NCBI GenBank assembly: GCA_035634255.1
Contig: DASQDI010000146.1
Span: 1 to 45,674 of the forward strand
DNA from: DATLMR01 sp035634255
GTDB lineage: Bacteria > Acidobacteriota > Blastocatellia > UBA7656
Direction: 5' to 3'
Length of the DNA: 45,674 bases
Below the pieces are notes generated by a model. It searched no databases. It was not told where the DNA came from and saw only the letters and a list, made by a program, of their open reading frames with translations. Positions 34,015-41,826 of this stretch are shown piece by piece. The position numbers were made by a program, and so were the translations under genes. Positions within the stretch are counted from its first letter, which is position 1, and every line of letters begins with the position of its first letter.

Positions 34015-34893
34015 ATGCACATCGAATCTCTGAAAGTATTTTGCGACCTGATAGACACGCGCAGTTTCTCGAAAGCGGCGAGCAAGAATTTCATCTCGCA
34101 GTCGGCGGTGAGCCAGCAGATAAAGGCCCTCGAAGACCGCTTCGAGCGGAAGCTCGTCGAGCGGAGCCGGAACGGGCTCGTGCCGACCGCGGCGGGGGAG
34201 ACTTTTTACCGGGGGTGCCGCGAGATTCTCGAACGCTTCTCGGGGCTGACGGAAGAGATGAAGGGGCTCAGCAATCTGGTGTCGGGGCAGGTGCGCGTGG
34301 CGACCATCTACTCGGTCGGCCTGCACGAGCTGTCGCCCGTCGTGAAGCGGTTCATAAAAGGGTACCCGCAGGTGAACATCCACATCGAGTACAGCCGGAC
34401 GAACAAGGTGTATGACGACGTGCTCTCCGGCGCAATCGACATCGGCATAGTCGCGTACCCGAGCCCGCGCCCCCAGATCGAGATCATACCGTTCCGCAGC
34501 GACAGGCTGGTGCTGGTTTGCAGCCCGGACCACCTGTTCGCGGCGCGCAAGCGGATCGACCTGCCGAGCCTCGGGGACCAGCGCTTCATCGGCTTCGAGC
34601 GGGACATCCCCACGCGGAAGGCCATCGATAAGATCCTGCGCGCCCAGAAGGTGAACGTCCACTACGTGATGGAATTCGATAACATCGAGACGATCAAGCG
34701 CTCGGTGGAAGCCGACCTCGGCATCACGATAGTCCCCCGCGCCACGGTCGAAAACGAAGTGCGCGCCGGGACCCTGGTCGCCGTCAATTTCACGCAGAGC
34801 TTCATGAGGCCCATCGGCATCATCCATCGCAAGGGGAAAAACTTCACCCTCGCCACCAGCAAGTTCCTTGAGATGCTCACCGAAGAGGAGTAG
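34015..34893 (+). CDS. LysR-family transcriptional regulator
   Basis: A 292-residue DNA-binding regulator. The N-terminal winged helix (1-60) reads ESLKVFCDLIDTRSFSKAAS then FISQSAVSQQIKALEDRFERKLVER, the standard LysR helix-turn-helix. The C-terminal periplasmic-binding-protein-like effector domain (about 88-290) starts GQVRVATIYSVGLHELSPVV and contains IDIGIVAYP; it resembles the CysB/CysL/CbbR side of the family. The effector is unknown. The divergent MFS gene is the likely target. The stop codon is the first base triplet of the dispersed repeat copy 5. Confidence 0.93.
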   Translation: MHIESLKVFCDLIDTRSFSKAASKNFISQSAVSQQIKALEDRFERKLVERSRNGLVPTAAGETFYRGCREILERFSGLTEEMKGLSNLVSGQVRVATIYSVGLHELSPVVKRFIKGYPQVNIHIEYSRTNKVYDDVLSGAIDIGIVAYPSPRPQIEIIPFRSDRLVLVCSPDHLFAARKRIDLPSLGDQRFIGFERDIPTRKAIDKILRAQKVNVHYVMEFDNIETIKRSVEADLGITIVPRATVENEVRAGTLVAVNFTQSFMRPIGIIHRKGKNFTLATSKFLEMLTEEE

Positions 34894-35028
34894 GCGTCAG
34901 GGGCCGGCGGCCGGGGCCAGGATTCGGGGCAGGGAGCGGGAGCCCCGGCTACCGTTCATGATTTCAAACCCCCTTTAAAGAACCTCTTCCTTAGGCTCTG
35001 GCCCCCGGCCCCTGACCCCCGAAGCCTA
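34891..35028. repeat. Dispersed intergenic inverted repeat, copy 5
   Basis: The outer ends TAGGC and GCCTA are inverted and contain the stop codons of both convergent genes (LysR TAG at 34891, ADOP TAG at 35026). The left arm is GTCAGGGGCCGGCGGCCGGG and the right arm CCCCCGGCCCCTGACCCCCG. Its core is diverged (CCCTTTAAAGAACCTCTTCC then TTAGGC). It probably serves as a bidirectional terminator. Confidence 0.8.
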
Positions 35029-37449
35029 CTCGTAGTGCAGCGCCCGCATCGGGTCTATCTGCGTCGCTCTCCGGGCGGGGATGTAGCTGGCCAGCAGAGC
35101 TATGGCGATCAGGGTCACCGAGATGACGACGAACGTGACGGGGTCGGTGGTGCTGACCCCGAAAAGCAGGCTCGACATGTAGCGCGTGAGCGCGAAGGAC
35201 GCGAAGAGCCCGAGCGCCACCCCGATGGCCACGAGCTTGAACCCCTGCCCGACCACCAGCTTCAGCACGTCGCTCCTCTGCGCCCCAAGAGCCATGCGGA
35301 GGCCGATCTCGCGCGTGCGCTGCGTGACCAGGTACGACATCACTCCGTAAATCCCTACCGCCGCGAGCACCAGCGCGACCACGGCGAAGATGCCGAGCAG
35401 GAGCATGTTGAATCGCTGTTTAGCCACGGACGCGGCCATAATATCTTCCATCGTCCTGACGGTCGATATGGGCTGGTCTTTATCTATCGCCCACACCTCG
35501 CTCCTCACGGCGGAAACCATGCTGAGCGGGTCGCCCGAGGTGCGCAGCACGAGGTCCTGCGGAGCGAAGACCCCGGTCTGGGGGAACGGGACGTACATCT
35601 GAGGCCGGGGCGCGGCGTCCAGCTCGAACTGCCTCACCTCCTTCACGACCCCCACGACCGAGCGCCACGGGCTCGTCGAATTGTAGCCCCCCATCTTTAT
35701 CCGCCTGCCTATGGGGTCTTCGTCGGGCCACAGCTTGCGCGCCATGGCCTCGTCGATGATGACTACGAAGGGCGCGTTCTCACTGTCCTGTTCGCTGAAA
35801 ATCCTCCCCTGAAGCAGGGGGATTGACATCGTGCGGAAGTAGTCGGGGTTGATGACTCGCGTGACTATGATGGGGACTTCGTCGGGCGGGGGCTCCGGCC
35901 GCCCCTCGACCGCGATGCCGAGCGAGTTCCCCTTGGACGTGAGCGGCAGGCTCGTGGTGAGGCCCGCCGCCTCCACGCCCGGCAGCGACCCGACACGTTC
36001 GAGCAGTTGCCTGAAGAAGGCCGCGCGCTCGATCCGTCCGGGGTACTTCGAGTCGGGGAGGATTATCTTCGCCGTCAGCATCGAGTCGGTCCTGAATCCG
36101 GGGTCGACGCTTAGCAGTTTGAGGAAACTGTTTATCATCAGCCCCGCGCCGATCAGGAGCACCAGGGCGAGGCCTATCTCCGAGACCACCAGTATGTTTC
36201 TGGCGCGGGAGCCCGAGGCCCCCGCCGAAGAGTCCCGCCCGCCTTCCTTCAGCGTTTCGTTGAGGTTGGGCCTCGACGCTTGCAGGGCGGGGATCAGGCC
36301 GAAGATCACGCCCGTCAGCATGGAGATTCCGAAGGTGAAGAGCAGCACCTTCGCGTCCAGCGTGACCTCCTTCGCCTGCGAGATGCTGTCGGGCACGAAG
36401 GAGACGAGCACCTTTACGCCCACTATGCTTATCACCAGCCCCAGGACGCCGCCGAGCCCGGAGAGCAGTACGCTCTCGGTGAGGAACTGCCTGACGAGCC
36501 GCGCTCGGCCCGCGCCGAGGGCCGTGCGGATGGCCGTCTCTTTCTGGCGCACGGCGGCCCGAGCCAGGAGCAGGTTCGCCACGTTCGCGCAGGCGATCAG
36601 CAGCACGAAGCCCACGGCCCCCATAAGTATCAACAGGGCCGGTCGAATGTCTCCGACGATCTGCTCGTGCAGGGGGATGACGACAGCGCCGACGCTGGTG
36701 TTCGTCAGGGGAAACTCCTGCTGAAGCCGCTCGGCTATCAGGCTCATGTCCGCCTGCGCCTGCTCCCGCGTGACGCCGGGGCGCGTGCGCGCGATGACCT
36801 CAAGGTAGTGGTTCCCGCGCGCGGCCGCCTCCTCCTGGGTGAAGGCTATGGGCACCCAAAGCTCGCTGCCGCGGCCAAGGAATTCGAACTGGGGCGGCAT
36901 GACCCCGATGACCGAGTAGCTCTGGCCGTCTAACGTGAGAGTCTTCCCGAGAATCTCCCTGTCGGAGCCGAAGCGCCGTTGCCAGATGCCGTGGCTGATG
37001 ATGACTACGCGGTTCGCGCCGGGGACGTCCTCTTCGGGAGAGAAGACGCGGCCGAAGATCGGGTCGACCCCGAGGATGGGGAAGAAGCTGGCGGAGACGA
37101 GGTCGCCGGTGATCTTCTCAGGCTCGCCCCCGCCCGTCAGGCTGAAAGTGGCGTCGTCGAAGGCCGCCATGTCTTCGAAGACCTGATTCTGCTCTTTCCA
37201 GCTAATAAAATTAGCAGGCGAAGGCGTGTCAATCGGGTAGCCGCTCTTGGCGTTCTCTTCCCAGACCATCATGATCCGGTCGGGGTCTTTGTAAGGCAGA
37301 GGGTTGAGCAGAACCTTGTTGACGACGCTGAAGATGGCGGTGTTGGCCCCGATGCCGAGCGCCAGGGCGATTGCGGCGACGGCGGTGAAGCCGGGCTTTC
37401 CGGCGAGCAACCGAATTCCGTATCGAATATCCTGAATTAAGGATTCCAT
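35026..37449 (-). CDS. ADOP-family duplicated ABC permease (short form)
   Basis: An 807-residue 'acidobacterial duplicated orphan permease': two MacB/FtsX permease modules in one chain. ATG 37449 (MESLIQDIRYGIRLL) has GGGAGGGG upstream. Module 1: helix GFTAVAAIALALGIGANTAIFSVVN, a MacB periplasmic domain, three helices with ARAAVRQKETAIRTALGAGRARLVRQ. Module 2: an inner helix near SEIGLALVLLIGAGLMI, a periplasmic domain, and a second FtsX end with LVTQRTREIGLRMALGAQ. No ATPase is linked, as usual for this class. It is flanked by repeat copies 5 and 6. Function in general is unknown; export or stress sensing has been suggested. Confidence 0.93.
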   Translation of the reverse strand: MESLIQDIRYGIRLLAGKPGFTAVAAIALALGIGANTAIFSVVNKVLLNPLPYKDPDRIMMVWEENAKSGYPIDTPSPANFISWKEQNQVFEDMAAFDDATFSLTGGGEPEKITGDLVSASFFPILGVDPIFGRVFSPEEDVPGANRVVIISHGIWQRRFGSDREILGKTLTLDGQSYSVIGVMPPQFEFLGRGSELWVPIAFTQEEAAARGNHYLEVIARTRPGVTREQAQADMSLIAERLQQEFPLTNTSVGAVVIPLHEQIVGDIRPALLILMGAVGFVLLIACANVANLLLARAAVRQKETAIRTALGAGRARLVRQFLTESVLLSGLGGVLGLVISIVGVKVLVSFVPDSISQAKEVTLDAKVLLFTFGISMLTGVIFGLIPALQASRPNLNETLKEGGRDSSAGASGSRARNILVVSEIGLALVLLIGAGLMINSFLKLLSVDPGFRTDSMLTAKIILPDSKYPGRIERAAFFRQLLERVGSLPGVEAAGLTTSLPLTSKGNSLGIAVEGRPEPPPDEVPIIVTRVINPDYFRTMSIPLLQGRIFSEQDSENAPFVVIIDEAMARKLWPDEDPIGRRIKMGGYNSTSPWRSVVGVVKEVRQFELDAAPRPQMYVPFPQTGVFAPQDLVLRTSGDPLSMVSAVRSEVWAIDKDQPISTVRTMEDIMAASVAKQRFNMLLLGIFAVVALVLAAVGIYGVMSYLVTQRTREIGLRMALGAQRSDVLKLVVGQGFKLVAIGVALGLFASFALTRYMSSLLFGVSTTDPVTFVVISVTLIAIALLASYIPARRATQIDPMRALHYE

Positions 37450-37517
37450 AAACCCCTCCCGATAAAATGTCCGGCCACTGGTGAGTGACAAATTCATCGG
37501 GAAGGTTGCAAAAAAAA

Positions 37518-37631
37518 CAGGGGTCAGTGGCCGGGGGCCAGGATTCAGGGTAGGAAAGGGATTCTGTAAATAGAATCCGAGATGCTCCTTCCTTAGCCCC
37601 TGAATCCTGACCCCTGGCCCCCGGCCACTGA
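37518..37631. repeat. Dispersed intergenic inverted repeat, copy 6 (best-preserved)
   Basis: The arms match almost perfectly: TCAGTGGCCGGGGGCCAGG from 37523 and its complement ending at 37631, with ATTCAGG and AGGAA continuing inward. The right arm has a short extra word (GGGTCAGG). The core ATTCTGTAAATAGAATCCG is itself palindromic. The element sits between the stop of the long ADOP gene and the start of the short one. Confidence 0.9.
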
Positions 37632-37632
37632 T

Positions 37633-40368
37633 CTACTCATACCGCAGGGCGATCATGGGATCGACCCTCGACGCCCTCCGGGCCGGGAGGTAGCCGGCCA
37701 GCGCGGTCACGGCTATCAATATCAGGATGGCGATCAATAACGTCACCGGGTCCGTGGCCGTGAGCCCGAAGAGCATGCTTGAGATTACCTGCATGGCCGC
37801 GAGCCCGGCCGCGAGCCCGAGCACCACTCCGAGGAAGATCACAAGCAGAGTCTCCCGCATCACAAGCCACCGCACGGCGCCCGGCTGCGCCCCGAGCGCC
37901 ATCCTTATGCCGATCTCGTGAGTCCTGCGCGCGACCGAATAAGACATCAGGCCATAAAGCCCTATGCAGGCCAGGGTCAGGGCCAAAGACCCGGAGAGTG
38001 TCGATAACCGCGCGAACAGGCGCTCCTCCGTGAGGGCCTGATTCACCTGCTCCTCCTGAGTCTTCATGTTGAACAGGGGGACGTTGCTGTCCACTTCCTG
38101 GACCGCCCGGCGCACGGACGCCATCATCTCCGACGGGTCGTTAATCGTCCGCACCTCGAAGGTCATCTCGCGCAGGCCCTTCAGCCCTTGGAGGTATGGG
38201 AGGTATACCGTGGGCGGAAATTGTATGCGCAGGTCGGAGTACATCGCGTCCTTGACCATCCCTACTACCTCCAGCTCCGGGCTGGTGGGCGACCGGCTCA
38301 ATTTAACCCGCCTGCCGATGGGGTTCTCGCCCGAGAGGAACCGGCGCGCGTATGCTTCGTTGACTATCACCACTTTTGAAGAGTTGTCGTTATCACCCGC
38401 GGTGAAGTTGCGCCCGATCAGCAGAGGTATCTCCATGGTCTCGAAGAAATTCGGGCTGACCCGCTGAAGGAAGATATGCTCCCGCCCCTCGACCATGCTT
38501 ATCATCGCGCCGCCGCTGATCAGAGGGTGGCGCGACATGCCGACGGCCTTCACTCCGGGCAGGGCCTCGATGCGCTCTTTCATCTGCTCGTACAGGTTCG
38601 CCGCCCGCGCCCCTTCGTACCCGTTCAGAGTCGGGTCAACTTTGAATATCAGGAGGTTCTCCCGGTTGAACCCCAGCTCGATGTTTTCCAGGTTGCGGAG
38701 GGTGCGCACGAAGAGCCCGGCCCCGATCAACAGCAGCAGCGAGATGGCCACCTGCGAAACGAGCAGGATTTTACCCAGCCGCGTCTTGGACCTGTTGGCG
38801 GTCCTGGCGTTGTCTTTGAGGTCGGGGGCCAGGTCGAGCTTCGTCGCGCGGATCGCGGGCGCGAGCCCGAACAGCAGCCCGGTGAGGAGGGAGACGGCCG
38901 CCGTGAATGCTAGGACCCGAACGTCCGGCTCAACGTCCAGCCTGAGCGCGGCCGACCTGCCGGGGAGCAGGCCCGTGAGCAGGTCCTTGGTGCAATACAC
39001 AAGGAGCAGCCCGAGCCCCCCGCCGATCACCGCCAGCAAGGCGCTCTCCGTAAGCAACTGCCGGATCAACCTGAGCCGGCTCGCGCCGAGGGCCAGCCGC
39101 ATGGCGATCTCTTTCTGGCGCATCGCCGAGCGGGCCAGCAACAGGTTCGCGATATTCGCGCAGGCTATGGCGAGCACCAGAACGGCGACGGCAACCATGA
39201 TGTAGAGCGGCCCCGCCAGCTGCCCGCGCGTCTGGGTGAGCCCCTTGCCGCCGGGTAAGACTTCCACCCGCGCGGGGTCTTTCTCCTCCTTGGAAGATTT
39301 GATTAGCTCCGCGACCTCCTGCTGGAACATGGCGTCGAGGTGGGCCTGCGCCTGCTCGGCGGTCACCCCCGGCTTAAGACGCCCGATGATCTGCACCCAC
39401 CAGTTCCCCCGGTCCGTCAGTATGGAGTCGCCCCGCATGACGAGCGTCTGCGCCCCCGTCGGGACCGTGATGTCGGGCGATACGCCGAGGTCGAGCGTCC
39501 CGTGAAATTTCGGGGGCGTCACCCCGACTATTGTGAACGGAGAGCTGTTGACGTAGATGACCTTGCCGACCGCCGCCGGGTCGCCGCCGAACCTGCGCTG
39601 CCAGTAAGCGTGGCTGATCACGGCGACCGGCTCGGCCCCGACGGGCCTGTCGTCATCGGCGGCGAGCGTCCGACCGAGAACCGGCTGGACGCCTAGCCCT
39701 GAGTAGTAATCGCCGGAGACTATCTGCCCTTCGGCCGACTCCGCCTGCCCGTCTATGCTGACGTTCAGCCGGCCGAGCTCAGAGAAGGCGAATACGTCCG
39801 AGAACACCTCGTTGCGCTCGCGGAAGTCTTCGAATGCCGGGTAGGAAAAAGAGGTGCTGAACGGCTGCCCGAAATTCAAATCCAGAAACCCGCTCACCGA
39901 GTCCGGCGGGATGTTCCGGCCGGAAGCGATCCAGCGCAGCAGGACTAACTGCTCGGGGTTCCTGACGGGCAGGTTCTCCAACAACACCGCGTTGACGAGG
40001 CTGAAGATGGCGGTGTTGGCCCCGATGCCGAGCGCGAGCGACAGGACCGCGACCGCGGTGAAGACCGGGCTCCTGAAGAGCATTCGCATTCCGTACCTCA
40101 AGTCTTGAATCATCTCATCCTCCAATCGGTGTTTCTGAAACCACAGCGCGTCGTAGAGGGAGCCCAGGCTCTGCCCGAGCAACTCCAGCTTCGCCCTCGC
40201 GCCTAGCCTCTGCCACTGCCTGAGCCGCGACTCCCTGTGCTCTAATTCCGCCCGCCACTCCCTCTTCCAGTCCGCGCGCAAGCGCCGGGGGACCAGGAGG
40301 CTGACCAGAGTTATGAGCCAGAGGTACGGCCTGAAGTAAGACTTGCCTGTGCGCCCGCGGTACTGCAT
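37633..40368 (-). CDS. ADOP-family duplicated ABC permease (long form with N-terminal prefix domain)
   Basis: A 911-residue duplicated permease. ATG 40368 is preceded by GGGGGTGAG and lies 4 bases after the padR stop; the frame continues upstream across padR without meaning. Residues 1-85 form a prefix not found in the short ADOP: a hydrophobic stretch (YLWLITLVSLLVP) then RRLRADWKREWRAELEHRE and a helical linker, typical of the PadR-linked ADOP subgroup. From about 87 (MIQDLRYGMRMLFRSP) the standard architecture follows, with GIGANTAIFSLVN, ARSAMRQKEIAMRLALGASRLRLIRQ and SVARRTHEIGIRMALGAQ. It is almost certainly co-expressed with PadR. Confidence 0.93.
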   Translation of the reverse strand: MQYRGRTGKSYFRPYLWLITLVSLLVPRRLRADWKREWRAELEHRESRLRQWQRLGARAKLELLGQSLGSLYDALWFQKHRLEDEMIQDLRYGMRMLFRSPVFTAVAVLSLALGIGANTAIFSLVNAVLLENLPVRNPEQLVLLRWIASGRNIPPDSVSGFLDLNFGQPFSTSFSYPAFEDFRERNEVFSDVFAFSELGRLNVSIDGQAESAEGQIVSGDYYSGLGVQPVLGRTLAADDDRPVGAEPVAVISHAYWQRRFGGDPAAVGKVIYVNSSPFTIVGVTPPKFHGTLDLGVSPDITVPTGAQTLVMRGDSILTDRGNWWVQIIGRLKPGVTAEQAQAHLDAMFQQEVAELIKSSKEEKDPARVEVLPGGKGLTQTRGQLAGPLYIMVAVAVLVLAIACANIANLLLARSAMRQKEIAMRLALGASRLRLIRQLLTESALLAVIGGGLGLLLVYCTKDLLTGLLPGRSAALRLDVEPDVRVLAFTAAVSLLTGLLFGLAPAIRATKLDLAPDLKDNARTANRSKTRLGKILLVSQVAISLLLLIGAGLFVRTLRNLENIELGFNRENLLIFKVDPTLNGYEGARAANLYEQMKERIEALPGVKAVGMSRHPLISGGAMISMVEGREHIFLQRVSPNFFETMEIPLLIGRNFTAGDNDNSSKVVIVNEAYARRFLSGENPIGRRVKLSRSPTSPELEVVGMVKDAMYSDLRIQFPPTVYLPYLQGLKGLREMTFEVRTINDPSEMMASVRRAVQEVDSNVPLFNMKTQEEQVNQALTEERLFARLSTLSGSLALTLACIGLYGLMSYSVARRTHEIGIRMALGAQPGAVRWLVMRETLLVIFLGVVLGLAAGLAAMQVISSMLFGLTATDPVTLLIAILILIAVTALAGYLPARRASRVDPMIALRYE

Positions 40369-40372
40369 CGGC

Positions 40373-40708
40373 TCACCCCCTCTGCCTGGTGGGGCGCGCC
40401 TTCGCGGGAGCCTGCGGCAGCAGGCGGTCCAGGAACCGGTACCGCTTGACCGCCTCCGCGAGCGCCTGCTTCCCCTCGGGCGTAACTTCGTAATACTTGC
40501 GGGGCGGGCGCTGCTCCTTGTGGGCGATTCGCTCCTCCTCCCACCGGGAGACGACCTGTCCCGACTCCTCAAGCCGCCTGAGCGCCGGGTAAACCGTCCC
40601 GCTCGGCAGGCCCGTTATGTCCATCACGTCGAAGCCGTACCTGTAACCGCTCGCGACCGCCTGAAGGATTACCGCCCCCGAATATGATAGGTACCCTTTA
40701 GGGCTCAT
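40373..40708 (-). CDS. PadR-family transcriptional regulator
   Basis: A 111-residue winged-helix repressor. ATG 40708 (MSPKGYLSYSGAVILQAV) is preceded by GGAGGGGGATGAG; the longer frame to 40765 would start inside the promoter. The DNA-binding domain has YRYGFDVMDITGLPSGTVYPALRRLEESGQV (recognition helix SGTVYPALRRLE) and the wing PPRKYYEVTPEGKQALAEAV, both PadR hallmarks. It overlaps functionally with the long ADOP gene, 4 bases downstream, which it probably represses together with itself. Confidence 0.95.
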   Translation of the reverse strand: MSPKGYLSYSGAVILQAVASGYRYGFDVMDITGLPSGTVYPALRRLEESGQVVSRWEEERIAHKEQRPPRKYYEVTPEGKQALAEAVKRYRFLDRLLPQAPAKARPTRQRG

Positions 40709-40737
40709 CTCATCCCCCTCCTTCTGTCGATAACTAC

Positions 40738-40765
40738 ATGTATAGATTTCTACATAGGGTGTCAA
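40738..40765 (-). promoter_or_regulatory. padR-ADOP promoter with PadR operator
   Basis: The palindrome ATGTA-N8-TACAT spans 40738-40755 and matches the PadR consensus ATGT-N8-ACAT. On the minus strand TTGACA (40765-40760) is a perfect -35 and TATACA (40744-40739) a fair -10, spaced by 15 bases, so the operator overlaps the -10 and the spacer. Binding would block polymerase: a simple autorepression switch about 30 bases before the padR start. Confidence 0.65.
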
Positions 40766-40817
40766 GAAGATTCTTACGCATGACTCTGGTGCAGTTCACT
40801 GTCAGGCCGGGCGCGGG

Positions 40818-41624
40818 TTATGCCGTGTAGCCGCCGTCCACGGGTATGTCTGCCCCCGTGATGAAGCTGCTCTCGTCGGAGGCGAGGAACAGGACGGCCT
40901 CGGCTATCTCTTCGGGGGTCGCGAATCTCTTCATGGGCACGTCCGCCGACAGCGCCGAGTAGTTAGCCTCGTCGCTCCCGGTATCTCTCTTCATGTCCTG
41001 CCAGAACTGCATCGACTCCCACATCGGAGTTCTGACCCCGCTCGGCGATACGGTGTTGACGCGGATGTTGTCGCCGTTTCGCGCGCATTCCAGAGCGATT
41101 GCTTTCGAATACATCCGGACGGCGGCCTTGCTGGCGCAGTAGGCGCTGGCCCCTGCGCTGGCCTTCGTCCCGGAAGCCGATGAGATGTTGATTATGCTCC
41201 CGCCTCCGCCTTCCCGCATCACCTGCGCGCAGTGTTTGGTTCCCAGGAAGACGCTGTCCAGGTTGACCGCCATCACTTTCCGCCACTCTTCGAGGCCCGT
41301 CTCCGTAAAAGGCTTTCCGAAAGATATGCCCGCGTTGTTGACGAGGATGTCGAGCCTGCCCCATCTCTCTACGACCTCGCTCACGACTCGCGCCCAGTCC
41401 TCCTCGGAGGTCACGTCGAGCGCGAGCGCGACCGCCTCGCGGCCCGGCCCCGCTATCTCCCGCGCCGAGGCGCGCGCGCCCTGCTCGTTTATGTCCGCGA
41501 CGGCTACTCTCGCCCCCTCGCGGGCGAGCAGGGCCGCCGTGGCTTTGCCGATGCCCGACGCGGCCCCCGTGACCAGAGCGACCTTCCCCTCCACCCTTCG
41601 CGGCCCGTTGCTATTCTCCGACAT
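40818..41624 (-). CDS. SDR-family NAD(P)-dependent oxidoreductase
   Basis: A classical short-chain dehydrogenase of 268 residues. ATG 41624 (MSENSNGPRR) has GGGAGAGG upstream; the frame extends to 41657 without such a site. Cofactor motif T19-G-AASGIG, NNAG at 96-99, catalytic Ser149, Tyr162 and Lys166 (YCASK) are all present, and the end ITGADIPVDGGYTA is typical. Asp44 (VAVADIN) after the second strand favours NAD(H). The substrate is not predictable; relatives include 3-oxoacyl-ACP reductases and sugar or cyclic-alcohol dehydrogenases. Confidence 0.93.
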   Translation of the reverse strand: MSENSNGPRRVEGKVALVTGAASGIGKATAALLAREGARVAVADINEQGARASAREIAGPGREAVALALDVTSEEDWARVVSEVVERWGRLDILVNNAGISFGKPFTETGLEEWRKVMAVNLDSVFLGTKHCAQVMREGGGGSIINISSASGTKASAGASAYCASKAAVRMYSKAIALECARNGDNIRVNTVSPSGVRTPMWESMQFWQDMKRDTGSDEANYSALSADVPMKRFATPEEIAEAVLFLASDESSFITGADIPVDGGYTA

Positions 41625-41675
41625 AGTGCCTCTCCCGACCTGTTGAATGGTCTCCATCGGTTGACGGAAGGCGGC

Positions 41676-41684
41676 AGTATAGCA
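41676..41684 (-). promoter_or_regulatory. Extended -10 promoter for the SDR gene
   Basis: The minus strand reads TGCTATACT. Transcription would start near 41669, leaving a leader of about 45 bases that includes the GGGAGAGG ribosome site. No clear -35 is visible. In the remaining divergent gap (to 41826) the AT-rich stretch before the TPR gene holds no element I can name with confidence. Confidence 0.4.
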
Positions 41685-41826
41685 CCGTGGCGCGCGCCCG
41701 CGAAGCGACTCGCCATTGCCGCCGCGCGCCTAATTGAGATAGGATGATCAGGCTTCTCCTTCGTCCGTCGCTTGCGGGGGAAGGCCACTAATCAATTGAG
41801 TAAATAATTCTTAGAGGTGAGTTGAT

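Noticed and set aside
6771..37631. CRISPR array or spacer-repeat structure in the CAGGGGTCAGTGG-type repeats
   Set aside because: Copies are kilobases apart, internally palindromic and imperfect, with no regular spacers and no cas genes.
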